Positions 49,561-59,549 of a stretch of DNA of 64,000 nt are shown piece after piece. This DNA is from Bartonella tribocorum (GTDB taxonomy: Bacteria; Pseudomonadota; Alphaproteobacteria; Rhizobiales; Rhizobiaceae). The stretch covers positions 1 through 64,000 of the forward strand of contig NZ_NJPP01000005.1 in the NCBI RefSeq assembly GCF_002778015.1, written 5' to 3'. The notes below the pieces were generated by a model, which was given only the letters and a program-made list of their open reading frames with translations, had not been told where the DNA came from and searched no databases. A program made the translations under genes and the position numbers. The first letter of the stretch is position 1, and the number at the start of each line of letters is the position of its first letter.

Positions 49561-49937
49561 CTCTGTCACTTTTTGTGTACACTTCTTTCCAATGATAAAA
49601 TAATAAAATGAAAAAAGTTTTAAAGATGAAGCTTTTTTCAAATATTTTTGTTTGCTTTACATTCTTTTTACAAAGAATATAATTTTATAGAAAATTTCTA
49701 ATGTCCCAATAATATTTACAATGATAAACTTTAATAGACAAGTTTTTAAAAGCACATCTGAATCTTACACGAAAAAATATAGCTTCATTTTTTAATCAAG
49801 AATGCCATAAAATTCAAAGAAAGGACTACAATGCATTCTCTCATAAAAGTCCCAATTCTTAAGAGAAATCCTTTGCGTCTTGTTCTGTTCATGGTACGCA
49901 GACAGAAAAGGATCTTCAATATAAGGTTTTATTTAAA

Positions 49938-51032
49938 ATGCGTCTGCTGGGAATAGAAACAAGTTGTGATGAAACAGCCGCAGCTGTCATTGAATACAAC
50001 AATGAATCAAACAGCCGAATTCTTTCTAATATTGTTTGGAGTCAAATTGATCATCATGCACCTTACGGCGGTGTTGTTCCTGAAATTGCCGCTCGTGCCC
50101 ATGTTGAAATTCTTGATCATTTAATTCTTCAAGCCCTCACAGAAGCAAACATAAAATTAAAAGATATTGATGGCATTGCAGCCACCAGTGGACCTGGTTT
50201 GATAGGGGGGCTATTGGTAGGCATTATGAGCGCAAAAGCACTCTCTCTTGCCACTGGAAAACCATTTATTGCTGTAAATCACTTAGAGGGACATGCTTTA
50301 ACAGCTGTATTAACGCACAATATCAAATTTCCTTATTTATTACTTTTAGTTTCAGGAGGTCATACACAAACAATCCTTGTTCATGGAATAGGTAACTATC
50401 AGCGTTTAGGAACCACCATTGATGATGCATTAGGAGAAGCCTTTGATAAAACTGCCAAACTTTTAGGTCTTCCTTATCCTGGTGGACCAGCACTTGAAAA
50501 AGCAGCTTTATTGGGTGATAAAAATCGCTTCCCTCTTCCACGACCTTTAAAAGGTGAAAAAAGGTTAGATTTTTCCTTTTCAGGACTCAAAACGGCTGTT
50601 CGACAAGCCGCAACAGCCATAGCGCCTCTTACAGAAAATGATGTTGCAGACATTGCAGCAAGTTTTCAAGCCGCCGTGACCGATACGGTGCATGATCGTG
50701 TTCATTTGGCTCTACAACATTTTACCAACCAATATCCTCTCTCTCATGATCCAAGAAAGCATTCTCCTGCTTTAGTTGTTGCAGGCGGCGTTGCTGCAAA
50801 CCAAGCACTTCGCTCTACATTGCAAGAACTTGCCCACCAACATGGTTTTGAATTTATAGCCCCTCCTCTTTCCTTGTGTACCGATAATGCAGCAATGATT
50901 GCTTTTGCCGGTGCACACAAACTCGCACGAGGAGAAACAAGCCCTCTTGACATTGCCCCTCGCTCACGCTGGCCATTAGATGAAAAAGCCACGCCCTTGA
51001 TCGGAATGGGACGCCGTGGAACAAAAGCATAA
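49938..51032 (+). CDS. tsaD: tRNA N6-threonylcarbamoyladenosine transferase subunit TsaD
   Basis: A 364-residue Kae1/Qri7-family protein that transfers threonylcarbamoyl to A37 of ANN-decoding tRNAs. Motifs: [44 protein letters not shown], metal ligands in VNHLEGHAL (HxxxH), [24 protein letters not shown] and [15 protein letters not shown]. It is divergent from the mitofilin-like gene with a 377-base gap in which hemC/hemD would be expected. Confidence 0.96.
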   Translation: MRLLGIETSCDETAAAVIEYNNESNSRILSNIVWSQIDHHAPYGGVVPEIAARAHVEILDHLILQALTEANIKLKDIDGIAATSGPGLIGGLLVGIMSAKALSLATGKPFIAVNHLEGHALTAVLTHNIKFPYLLLLVSGGHTQTILVHGIGNYQRLGTTIDDALGEAFDKTAKLLGLPYPGGPALEKAALLGDKNRFPLPRPLKGEKRLDFSFSGLKTAVRQAATAIAPLTENDVADIAASFQAAVTDTVHDRVHLALQHFTNQYPLSHDPRKHSPALVVAGGVAANQALRSTLQELAHQHGFEFIAPPLSLCTDNAAMIAFAGAHKLARGETSPLDIAPRSRWPLDEKATPLIGMGRRGTKA

Positions 51033-51740
51033 GAAAATTGATTTCCCTTACCTTTCAAAGAACAAAGATTTTCACTCAATCCAGTCTGTAAACATCCAGA
51101 TGGTTATTAAATCAATTTTCCACCTGCAAACAATTTTGTTTGCTTCTCATTTCACAGGCTTCAGTTAACTCAAAGCGCGATAGGCAAACTTAAATATTCA
51201 TCATATATTTTAAAAACACTTCATGTTTCAAAAAAACTACCTTATATCACCACACTTCAAATGACAATATTTACGGCACCATAAGGCGCACCCTACCATA
51301 CCAAAACATAGCCATCCTTTGACATCCTTACCTTTAATCATCTATTTGTCTCACAACCATTGTAGTAACTTTTCAAAACTAATTTTTTTTGCTAAATTTT
51401 TTCCCATGTCTAAATTTTTTCCAATGTAATGTGCCTCTAGTGACTGAATTTCAAACCGTAGCTGAAAAGATAATCAAGCCTCCACGTGGCTGAGAAATTT
51501 TAAGTTTATTTTTTTAATACATTGATACAATTTTTTGCTAAAAAATTAAGAAAACAACTTTATACAACATGAAAAATCAATGGAACGCGTTTCTCTATTA
51601 CAAATTATTTTAAAACAAGAAAAAACAGATAATAGCTGCTCTTTACTTCATTTTAAAAATCATCATTGATGATATTACAAAGATGCTTATAAAAAATTGG
51701 ACATGATGAACGCATAACAGTCTATGAAAAAGGTGAACAC
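51033..51740. other. Gene-free 0.7 kb between tsaD and the EVE gene
   Basis: No coding sequence is recognised on either strand. Around 51246-51280 the motif ATCACCACACTTCAAATGA recurs (compare about 5581 and 24988). In many Rhizobiales gpsA and a YciI-family gene lie here; no trace of them was seen. Confidence 0.55.
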
Positions 51741-52175
51741 ATGGCTTATTGGCTTTTTAAATCTGAACCTCATAAATGGTCATGGGAGATGCAAAAGAAA
51801 AAAGGAGCGGATGGCGAACAATGGGATGGTGTCCGCAATTATCAAGCCCGTAATAATATGCGCGCCATGAAATATGGTGACAAAGGCTTTTTTTATCACT
51901 CAAATAAAGGTTTAGAAATTGTAGGCATTGTCGAAATATGTGCTGAAGCACACCCTGATTCTACAAGCTCTGATCCACGCTGGGAGTGTGTGGATATCCG
52001 TGCACTTTGTGACATGCCAACACCTGTTTCATTAAAACAAATCAAAGCCAATCCCAAACTTGCAAATATGGTGCTGGTCAATGCCAGCCGCTTATCAGTA
52101 CAACCCGTGACAGAAGATGAATGGAAAGAAGTGTGTTTAATGGGCAACCTTAAGAAAGAAATGCTTTTATCTTAA
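51741..52175 (+). CDS. EVE domain protein
   Basis: A 144-residue single-domain EVE/PUA-like protein: AYWLFKSEPHKWSWE, WDGVRNYQARNNMRAMKYGD, GFFYHSNKGLEIVGIVEI and WECVDIRAL. EVE domains resemble PUA and YTH folds and are thought to read modified bases in RNA or DNA. A GAAAAAGGTGAAC stretch supplies the ribosome-binding site. The gene is often downstream of tsaD in Rhizobiales. Confidence 0.93.
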   Translation: MAYWLFKSEPHKWSWEMQKKKGADGEQWDGVRNYQARNNMRAMKYGDKGFFYHSNKGLEIVGIVEICAEAHPDSTSSDPRWECVDIRALCDMPTPVSLKQIKANPKLANMVLVNASRLSVQPVTEDEWKEVCLMGNLKKEMLLS

Positions 52176-53028
52176 AACAATAAATTCATCTCATCATATG
52201 AAAAAGTGCTTTATGGCGCAAAACAACAAGTACAACGCCTCCTTTACGTACTCTCATGTTCTAATATATTTTTCCTTGCTATTTTTTATTTTCCTCCCTT
52301 TTTCAATACAGCCCGCCAAAATTGCGCAAACACTTTCTTCATGATGCATCTTTTCAACATGGCTCAAGGAAAGACTGACTCAATGATTATAATGGGGATT
52401 ATAACGAACAACACCTCTTCGCATACAAATGCAACGAAAAAACAAAACTGAACGTGGATAACAAACAATAAAAATGACCGTGAAATTCTCCTACACAGTG
52501 TTATGTGCTCGATATTGCACTGTTCTCTTCACGTTTAAAAACATATCGTATTGATTTTAAAAAGTGTTCATTGTTTTCATATTAAATGAGAGTTCCTTCA
52601 TACCGTAGGATTTCTCTCATTCCAAACATGTTTCATGTTGAAACAATCAAAATCATGTCCTTTGCACGTTAAAAACAGAAAAGCCTGCATGGATCACAAA
52701 CATGCCTCTTATAAAGAATCTCAAACACCAAGGAGCTCAACATTGAGAAGACCGAAAATATGATGGTGCCGGCTTGTTTCTCTCTAATACAAGCGTAAAG
52801 AGGTGGTATCCAATGACACAAATACACCTCAAAGTATAACACAACGCTTCCAATCAATGTATAAATATTCCACGCACAACGTTCCATCTTCTCTTTAACA
52901 AGCAACCATAAAATCATAAAAATTCATTTTTTAGAGACTTTCTTTTTTAATTTTTCTTGCATCAAATCTCATTTTTTATGAAACTACTCTTTACCAATCA
53001 GTGCCTTAACATGCTTATAAGGAAAAAT
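52176..53028. other. Gene-free stretch with integrase remnant, upstream of the response regulator
   Basis: It contains only integrase copy I (52553-52850, listed separately) and short meaningless frames. The promoter of the response regulator should lie in 52860-53025, with AAGGA just before its ATG. Confidence 0.5.
52553..52850 (+). pseudogene. Integrase N-terminal remnant with leader (copy I)
   Basis: The leader (TTGATTTTAAAAAGTGTTCA) contains a well-kept hairpin, AATGAGAG at 52586 and CTCTCATT at 52614. A start region ACATGCCTCTTATAAAG near 52700 and coding pieces with GAGLFLSNTSVKR-like frames follow, decaying by 52850. Confidence 0.7.
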
Positions 53029-53709
53029 ATGAACAACTATACTCTTTTAATCATTGAAGATGATGATCTACGCCCCATTTTAGTAGAACAATTGCAAATG
53101 CATCAAGAGTTTGAAATTTTCCAAGCAAAAACAGCTGAAGAGGGAATAAAAGTAGTCCAAGAAGAAAATATTGATCTTGCTATTTTGGGACTTGAACTTC
53201 CTGATTTTGATGGTCGAAAAGCCGTTAAACAATTACGCACCCAAGGATTTCGTGCTCCCATTATCATGATAACGAATGATGATACAGACTGCGATACCCT
53301 TTTAGACCTTGAAATAGGTGCCAATGACTATGTGACAAAACCCTTTCGCTTTGCGGTGTTATTAGCGCGAATTAGAGCACAGTTGCGCCAATATGAACAA
53401 AATGAAGACGCAACCTTGCATATTGGCTCCTATACTTTTAAACTAAGACAAAAACTCCTTCTTGATCCATGCAATAATGAAATCTATCTCACAGAAAAAG
53501 AAGCAGCGATTCTCAAATGCCTCTATTATGCCAATGATAAAATTGTCAGCCGTGAAACATTGTTAGAACAAGTTTGGGGGTATAATGAAAACGTTATCAC
53601 CCATACTTTGGAGACACATATTTATCGTTTGCGACAAAAAATCGAAAATGATCCCTCCAATGCACAAATTCTCATAACAGATCAAAATGGGTACCGTTTA
53701 AACCTCTAA
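53029..53709 (+). CDS. OmpR/PhoB-type response regulator lacking the phospho-acceptor Asp
   Basis: A 226-residue protein with a receiver domain (1-118) and a winged-helix DNA-binding domain (about 128-226, LTEKEAAILKCLYY, VSRETLLEQVWGY, THTLETHIYRLRQKIE). The acidic pocket (IIEDDD) and the Lys of YVTKPF are intact. The residue at position 54, normally the phosphorylated Asp before x-x-LPD, is Gly (codon GGA at 53188-53190, in ILGLELPDFDG). Phosphorylation at the usual site is therefore impossible. No histidine kinase is adjacent. The start is ATG 53029 after AAGGA. Confidence 0.93.
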   Translation: MNNYTLLIIEDDDLRPILVEQLQMHQEFEIFQAKTAEEGIKVVQEENIDLAILGLELPDFDGRKAVKQLRTQGFRAPIIMITNDDTDCDTLLDLEIGANDYVTKPFRFAVLLARIRAQLRQYEQNEDATLHIGSYTFKLRQKLLLDPCNNEIYLTEKEAAILKCLYYANDKIVSRETLLEQVWGYNENVITHTLETHIYRLRQKIENDPSNAQILITDQNGYRLNL

Positions 53710-54549
53710 TTTGATATTGATCGTTTCAAAAATAATTTTAATATTTTCAATCTTCCTTTGCATTAAAACAAAAATGAGATGAAAAAAATGCTTACATGCT
53801 ATTTGAGTAGTGCTGTATAAAGTTTCCCTTAACAGCACTTTTATGACAAAATATAAAAAAATCTATTATGAAAATATTCCAACACGAAAACCCCCAATAG
53901 AAATGCTTCTTACGATATACTTGGCAGCTGCTGCTTCATATGTTTTTGCTCTCTTTAAAATTTTAAATATATTTCGCATACAAATAATCGTAATATCTTG
54001 TCGCAACATTCTTTATCATAACCATTTTCTTTAGCATATTGATATTGATGATTATTTTTTAAAGGCACTGTTTTACCTCACATTTACTCGCCTAAGTTAA
54101 GAGATATTTCTTATATTTTTGCTCCATCCTTTACTTATCTCCTCTTAAGAAACAGGATAATTAACTATATGATATATCTATCCTATTGACAAAGAAAACC
54201 ATTGAGCACCACCATCTTTATGCTTATTAATAAAAGGGAAATCCAGCACCATCACACACTTTGGGCCTGCTCCAATGTTGCGACAATCCTACAACTCTTG
54301 AGACAAACCATAAGAAACATATTCTTTCTTATCCAATTTTTACCCACACGAGCTCTCCTCACTTGTGGCATACAAGCAAATGATTTTGTTTGATTCAACA
54401 TGAGAGTAATTTGGAGTGAGAGAAGGAGCTATATTCATTGGCTAATCTCACATATAATGTGCAAACGGATATTTTTTGACTGTAAATTCAAAAATTTAAA
54501 ATAAGAGAAGTCTCATACATTTGCGATTCTTATGCCAATAGAAAAGGGA
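53710..54549. other. Gene-poor stretch downstream of the response regulator
   Basis: A 64-codon open frame at 53843-54034 (MTKYKKIYYENIPTRKP, then a hydrophobic stretch LAAAASYVFALFKIL) could encode a small membrane protein, but no ribosome-binding site or family is recognised. Integrase copy J (minus) occupies about 54185-54410. Nothing else was seen. Confidence 0.4.
54185..54410 (-). pseudogene. Integrase leader and N-terminal remnant (copy J)
   Basis: On the minus strand a leader fragment (ATGTTGAATCAAACAAAATC, about 54400) is followed by decayed coding sequence: a segment equivalent to GLQQSV.CDGAG near 54280-54245 and HKHKDGG near 54235-54205. With copy I it encloses the response regulator gene in convergent orientation. 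Confidence 0.6.
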
Positions 54550-55320
54550 TTAATAATCTTTATAAATTAAGATATTTCTTGTCTGTGGAGATAAAGCAGG
54601 AATAAAAACACGTCGCGACTGACGACGCTGTACAAGCAATCCCTGATAAACACGTTTTTGTGCTTGGCATATTAAGAGTCCACCAAAATAAGGAAAAAGA
54701 TGGCGCGCAAATGGCTCATAAAAGAATGAAAACAATCGCGAAACATAACCTGTCGAAGGCATATAATGGACAATTCCTTGTATTTTCCCTGCAACAAAAT
54801 TTGTTTTTTCAAACAAACGCGTAATCTGTTGCCGACTATAGGGTTCGCCATAACCAAAGGGCGTGGTAATATTGCGCGCCCAAAATCCAGAGCGATTAGG
54901 AACAATGACAATCAAGTGACCATTGGGGGCTAAAACACGCCATATTTCATTCAACGTTTCAAATGAATTCTCTGTATATTCTAATGCATGGACCAATAAA
55001 ATACAATCAACTGATGCATCCGGAAGGGGCAAATCCTCTTCAAAAACAAGCGCTGTAGCAACTTGCTCAGCACAAGGCCAAGATGAAGCACCTTGTCGAG
55101 CCGGCATAAAAGCAAAACATTGTTGAGTACGTTCACACAATGCAGAAAGATAAGGAAGTGTATAACCCAACCCCATAACCCGTTTATCCGCAAGATCGGG
55201 CCACCATAAATTCAATTGGTCACACAGCGTCTTTTGCACACGCAGTCCAAGTGCAGAAGCATAAAAATTTTTCAGTGTAACGATATCCAACTCAACATAC
55301 CATGTAGAAACAAATTTCAA
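54550..55320 (-). CDS. SAM-dependent methyltransferase-like protein
   Basis: A 256-residue protein of the class I methyltransferase type. A weak SAM loop (VMGLGYTLPYLSALCE), LPLPDASVDCILLVHALEY (post-motif II acidic segment) and LNEIWRVLAPNGHLIVIVPN are visible. It resembles the Rhizobiales methyltransferase usually found next to the glyoxalase gene gloB; its substrate is unknown. The frame opens at TTG 55320; TTG 55290 (before DIVTLKNFYAS) may be the real start, as homologues begin near there. Confidence 0.82.
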   Translation of the reverse strand: MKFVSTWYVELDIVTLKNFYASALGLRVQKTLCDQLNLWWPDLADKRVMGLGYTLPYLSALCERTQQCFAFMPARQGASSWPCAEQVATALVFEEDLPLPDASVDCILLVHALEYTENSFETLNEIWRVLAPNGHLIVIVPNRSGFWARNITTPFGYGEPYSRQQITRLFEKTNFVAGKIQGIVHYMPSTGYVSRLFSFFYEPFARHLFPYFGGLLICQAQKRVYQGLLVQRRQSRRVFIPALSPQTRNILIYKDY

Positions 55321-55542
55321 GTATTACAGATTTTCACATACTCAACCTATATGGGCTTTTGCTCTTTCTCCACAATAGCGAACATTTTAATATTTCACAT
55401 TGTAAACTTAAATGACCCCAAAATCAGTACAACGAAATGATTATTGCATTACAAGTGCTTTAATCAATTTTCTTTTGAGGTGAACCCATAGAGATTTTCA
55501 TAGACTGTTTCTGACATCAATTAAGAAAAAAACCAACATCGA

Positions 55543-57975
55543 TTAATTAAAACGAAGCAATCTTTCAAGATAGTTTTTTTCTGCTTCTTGAATATGTTCC
55601 TTACTAAGGCGTTTGCGAATTTCATCCAAAATTTGCCGCGTACGCATTTGATCACTTTCTTGTGGGAGAGCCTTACCTTCTTGTCCTTCCTCTGTTTTTG
55701 AAGAAAGTGGACGTCCTAACGGATCTTTCGGACCAGAATCAGCATTTTGCTCATTTCCTGTTTCTTTGAGTGCTTCACGCATTTTTTTCAAAGCACTTTG
55801 GGCACCTTGCCGCAAAGCTTCCAAAGCATCAGATTGATTTTGTATAGATGCCTGATGATCTCCATGATCAAGAGCATCTTCTGCAGAATTCATTTTTTCT
55901 TCCGCCTTTTTCAAGGCATCGCCTGTTTCAAATCCCTGTTCTGATAATTCTTTTTCTAATGTTGATAATTCAGACTGCAATTCAGCTTGGCGTTTTTTTA
56001 AAGATTTTTTTTGTTTTTCCGGTACATTTTTCCCACGCCTTTGTTCCATCTCCAATTGATGTGTTTCATTGAGGATTTCTTGCTGACGACGCATTAAATC
56101 TCCAAGTTGGTCCATTTTTTCTTTCATTTGTGCAGATTGGCTTTTTTTTCCCTCATTTTGATTACCTTTTTGCACATGCAAATGGTCAAGTGTCTGTTCA
56201 ATTTCCGCCAAGAGTTGTTCCGCTGCTAAAGAGGAGCCGGTTTTAGCCATTTCCTCAATGAGATTCAACTTTTCTTGTAATGTATCTTCAGAAAGATTAG
56301 GGCTTTTTAAGCTTTTAGAATTTTTAGAAACTTGACTATCTGGTGCTTTTTCAGCCAAAGCCTGAATATACGCATCCATAGCTTGACGTAAATCTGCCAT
56401 AAGCCGTTCAATTTCTGCCGCTGGAGCACCGTATCGCAATGCATCCCGTAAAGCAGCTTGTGCTTGTTTTAAATTTTTCTGCACGGATTCAAGCTGATTT
56501 CCTTCAATCCCCAAAGCAATCTGCCATAAATAATCTACCACATCGCGCAAATCTTCTTCTGTTTGTGCCAAAGAAAGCCTTGTCCACGCACTTTGTAGAA
56601 CGAGAAAATGCGCTGCATTTTGAAGCCCCTTTTCTGGACGCACCAGCAAAGCAGAAAGCATATCCAATACACGCTCTCTTTTAGAAGCATCAAGAGCAAG
56701 TAAACGACGCAATTCACCCACAGCACGCGCGACAGGATTTGAGAAAACACGCTGCGGTAATATCATAACAAAAGTTTTGCTACGTCCTTTCTGCCCTGCG
56801 CCATCTTCTGCCACCAAAGTAATTTTGACTTGTGAACCGGCCCATGGATGCGCTGATACATCATATACCGTCCGCATTTTGCCTTTTCCACCCCGTGGAA
56901 GAAGAAGCTTTATTTCCGGCGCTTTATAAAGAGAAGAAGCATTTTTATTCTGAAAAAGAGGTTCTATTTCAACAAAAGCCTTTGTCACACCATAATCATC
57001 ATCCAACACATACCGCAACTCTAATGATCCCGTTAAAATCCGCCCTGGTTTTTCTAGCCAATCAATTGTTGGAAACGCATCTTTGATCATCTGCAAACGC
57101 CATTGCTGTTTTTTACGACGTGATGATACAAACAAATCCATTGAATGCTCTAAATGGGTTTCAAAATGAACGATTGGATCATCCAAGGCTGTTTTTTCAT
57201 TTTTTTCTGAAAACAAAACTCTCTGCCCATCTTCTACAGTTTTTGCTTTGACTGTAATGCCAGCCCCATTGACAACACGCACAACCACATCACTCCCTTT
57301 AGGAATTTCCAGTTGTGTCTTCTCATCTTTTGTCAAATAAATCGGTGCCATACCGGTATAAGCAGGGGGTGTTACCCAAGCATCAATCCGCATGAATTTT
57401 TCATCAACAACAGGACGAAAATCAAAAGCATCAGCCAAACGCCCCCCTCGTGAACCAAAAGAAAAACTAAAAGCACACACGAAAAGGAGAACACACAAAG
57501 CCCTCAAAGCCAAAGGATCATAAGCCGCACTATTAAGAGAGATAAACCCAGTTTTTAAATGGTCTAATTTTTTTGCCATTCGGCGTTGATGCTCACGCCA
57601 AATAACAGCACAAACATCTTCCTCATTTTCAGAACATGCGTGATCTGTCTGAATATTCAAAGGCTGGTGTTTAAGATCATTAACACGTTCAAGGCGGTGG
57701 TCCACTTCCCGCATTGTGGGAAACCGAAAACGGATCAGAAAAAATAAACTCACCCCAGCACAAACAAGCATAACCCCAAGTAAGAGCCAATAGGACCAAT
57801 ACCCTAAAAGGCTAAAAAGCCCCAACCAGCTAAACGAACAAAAGAGACTAAGAACAAGGAAAAATGGCAACAACCGTACCCATATCCGTTCAAATAAAAG
57901 AATCCCCCACATCAAAATGCGCACACACAAAAGCTTTCTTGCAAAGCTCTTGATGTTTTTATTTTCTATAAACAA
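55543..57975 (-). CDS. DUF4175 (TIGR02302-type) large membrane protein
   Basis: An 810-residue protein. Three hydrophobic N-terminal segments (about 15-35, 35-85 in two helices, and 155-175) precede a periplasmic domain with RIDAWVTPPAYTGMAPIYL and YVLDDDYGVTKAFVEIEP. A long Glu/Lys/Gln-rich coiled coil (about 590-760) contains QMKEKMDQLGDLMRRQQEIL and a basic tail. This matches the TIGR02302 family, common in Rhizobiales next to lysA. The function is unknown. The gene is intact. Confidence 0.9.
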   Translation of the reverse strand: MFIENKNIKSFARKLLCVRILMWGILLFERIWVRLLPFFLVLSLFCSFSWLGLFSLLGYWSYWLLLGVMLVCAGVSLFFLIRFRFPTMREVDHRLERVNDLKHQPLNIQTDHACSENEEDVCAVIWREHQRRMAKKLDHLKTGFISLNSAAYDPLALRALCVLLFVCAFSFSFGSRGGRLADAFDFRPVVDEKFMRIDAWVTPPAYTGMAPIYLTKDEKTQLEIPKGSDVVVRVVNGAGITVKAKTVEDGQRVLFSEKNEKTALDDPIVHFETHLEHSMDLFVSSRRKKQQWRLQMIKDAFPTIDWLEKPGRILTGSLELRYVLDDDYGVTKAFVEIEPLFQNKNASSLYKAPEIKLLLPRGGKGKMRTVYDVSAHPWAGSQVKITLVAEDGAGQKGRSKTFVMILPQRVFSNPVARAVGELRRLLALDASKRERVLDMLSALLVRPEKGLQNAAHFLVLQSAWTRLSLAQTEEDLRDVVDYLWQIALGIEGNQLESVQKNLKQAQAALRDALRYGAPAAEIERLMADLRQAMDAYIQALAEKAPDSQVSKNSKSLKSPNLSEDTLQEKLNLIEEMAKTGSSLAAEQLLAEIEQTLDHLHVQKGNQNEGKKSQSAQMKEKMDQLGDLMRRQQEILNETHQLEMEQRRGKNVPEKQKKSLKKRQAELQSELSTLEKELSEQGFETGDALKKAEEKMNSAEDALDHGDHQASIQNQSDALEALRQGAQSALKKMREALKETGNEQNADSGPKDPLGRPLSSKTEEGQEGKALPQESDQMRTRQILDEIRKRLSKEHIQEAEKNYLERLLRFN

Positions 57976-58085
57976 GCATTCTTCCCCTTTTACCGTGGTG
58001 TATTAAGATCATAAAATCCATACAAGACAATTTCCAGAAAATAAATTGTTTCATCAAAGTTTAGTAAAAATAAGACCAAAAACAT

Positions 58086-59360
58086 TTAAGAATGCTCAAC
58101 CCAATAAGGAATATGGTCACTTTCTATCAATTGCGCATAATCAAGACGCGGACGAATAACCGCATAACGCGTATCTTGCACGAGAACTTCCGGGATCAAA
58201 AGTCGACTATTATAAGTGCTCGCCATTACAGCACCGTAAGCCCCAGCTTGCGTAATTGCCAAAAGATCACCGGGTGCCAAAATCGGTAAGCAGCGATCTA
58301 ATGCTAAATAATCACCAGTCTCACAAACGGAACCCACAATATCTGCACGAATAAGGGGAGCATCTTTTGGAGCTTGTTTTACAAGAACAACATTCTGCCA
58401 AGCATCATAAAGCGTTGGACGCATCAGATCATTCATCGCCGCATCTACAATAACAAAATTCCGCCCCTGCCCCTTTTTTAAATAAAGAACAGAGGTTACC
58501 AACACACCGGCTTGACCCACAATGCTCCGCCCCGGCTCCACAACAATATTAATCCCTAAAGGAGCAATATGCTTCTTTACCAGCGCAGCATAATCAAAAG
58601 GAGAAGGCACAGTATTTTGTTCACAACCATAGGCAATACCAAGTCCGCCACCAATATCTATATGCGTTATTGCATAACCATCGCTCCACAATTGACGCAC
58701 ACAATCTGCAATAATCAGAAATGCCTTCTCAAACGGTTTTAAATCACAAATTTGACTGCCAATATGCATATCGATACCGCAAACCTGCAATCCAGGCAAA
58801 GAGACAGCCTTTTTGTAAGCCTCTCTTGCCAACAACAATGGAATACCAAACTTATTTTCAGCTTTTCCTGTTGTAATTTTCTTATGAGTTTTTGCATCAA
58901 CATCCGGATTAATGCGCAATGAAACACGTGCTGTTTTTGACAACGCAACCGCACGTTGTGACAACTGTTCAAGTTCCGGTTCTGATTCAACATTAAAACA
59001 ATAAATATTCTGAGAAAGAGCAAAATCTATCTCTCTTACAGTTTTACCAACACCAGAATAAACAATACGATGCGCAGGAATACCAACCGCAAGGGCGCGC
59101 CGTAATTCGCCTTCTGAAACCACATCAGCTCCTGCCCCATTTGCCGATAGGAGCTTTAAAATTGCTTGATTAGAATTAGCTTTAACCGCATAAGCAGTCA
59201 GACTGGGCATTCCTTCAAATGCCTTTTGATACTCCTTAAAATATGTGACCAATGCATTGGCCGAATAACAATAAAAAGGCGTCTCCACCTCCTGCGCAAG
59301 AGTAGAAAGCGAACATCCTTCAACATGAAGCATACCTTGATGGTAGGGGAAAAATTTCAC
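58086..59360 (-). CDS. lysA: Diaminopimelate decarboxylase
   Basis: A 424-residue PLP enzyme converting meso-diaminopimelate to lysine. PLP-Lys lies in LTAYAVKANSNQAIL (about 62), then DVVSEGELRRAL, MHIGSQICDLKPF, HIDIGGGLGIAYG, VVEPGRSIVGQAGV, GSVCETGDYLA and GAYGAVMASTYN. The start codon is GTG (59360). It follows a small lipoprotein gene by nine bases. Upstream in the same direction lies the argH pseudogene, the normal Rhizobiales order argH-lipoprotein-lysA. Confidence 0.96.
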   Translation of the reverse strand: MKFFPYHQGMLHVEGCSLSTLAQEVETPFYCYSANALVTYFKEYQKAFEGMPSLTAYAVKANSNQAILKLLSANGAGADVVSEGELRRALAVGIPAHRIVYSGVGKTVREIDFALSQNIYCFNVESEPELEQLSQRAVALSKTARVSLRINPDVDAKTHKKITTGKAENKFGIPLLLAREAYKKAVSLPGLQVCGIDMHIGSQICDLKPFEKAFLIIADCVRQLWSDGYAITHIDIGGGLGIAYGCEQNTVPSPFDYAALVKKHIAPLGINIVVEPGRSIVGQAGVLVTSVLYLKKGQGRNFVIVDAAMNDLMRPTLYDAWQNVVLVKQAPKDAPLIRADIVGSVCETGDYLALDRCLPILAPGDLLAITQAGAYGAVMASTYNSRLLIPEVLVQDTRYAVIRPRLDYAQLIESDHIPYWVEHS

Positions 59361-59369
59361 ATTTCCCTC

Positions 59370-59549
59370 CTACTTTATCAAACGATCAAGAATAAAAGGT
59401 TGATCATCTTCACTTTTAGCAGAAGATGTTCCCTGAATAGACTTTTCCACATTTGTAAGAGGCGCTTCCAATGATCCTTTACGCCCACACCCAACAACAC
59501 CCACGCCCCCCAAAAGGACAATCACCAACCCTTTTACGATAACTTTCAT
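59370..59549 (-). CDS. Small LptM-like lipoprotein
   Basis: A 59-residue lipoprotein: signal peptide MKVIVKGLVIVLLGGVGVVG, lipobox VVGC, then the GRKGSLEAP motif typical of the short lipoproteins upstream of lysA (LptM/YifL-like). LptM stabilises the LptD LPS translocon in enterobacteria; equivalence here is inferred. ATG 59549 with AGAGGGCAG upstream is the start; the frame is open to 59603. Confidence 0.85.
   Translation of the reverse strand: MKVIVKGLVIVLLGGVGVVGCGRKGSLEAPLTNVEKSIQGTSSAKSEDDQPFILDRLIK

Noticed and set aside
49831-49956. 41-codon frame with an AGGA site overlapping the tsaD start
   Set aside because: Basic, unrecognised sequence. It could be a leader peptide, but nothing beyond the AGGA site supports it.
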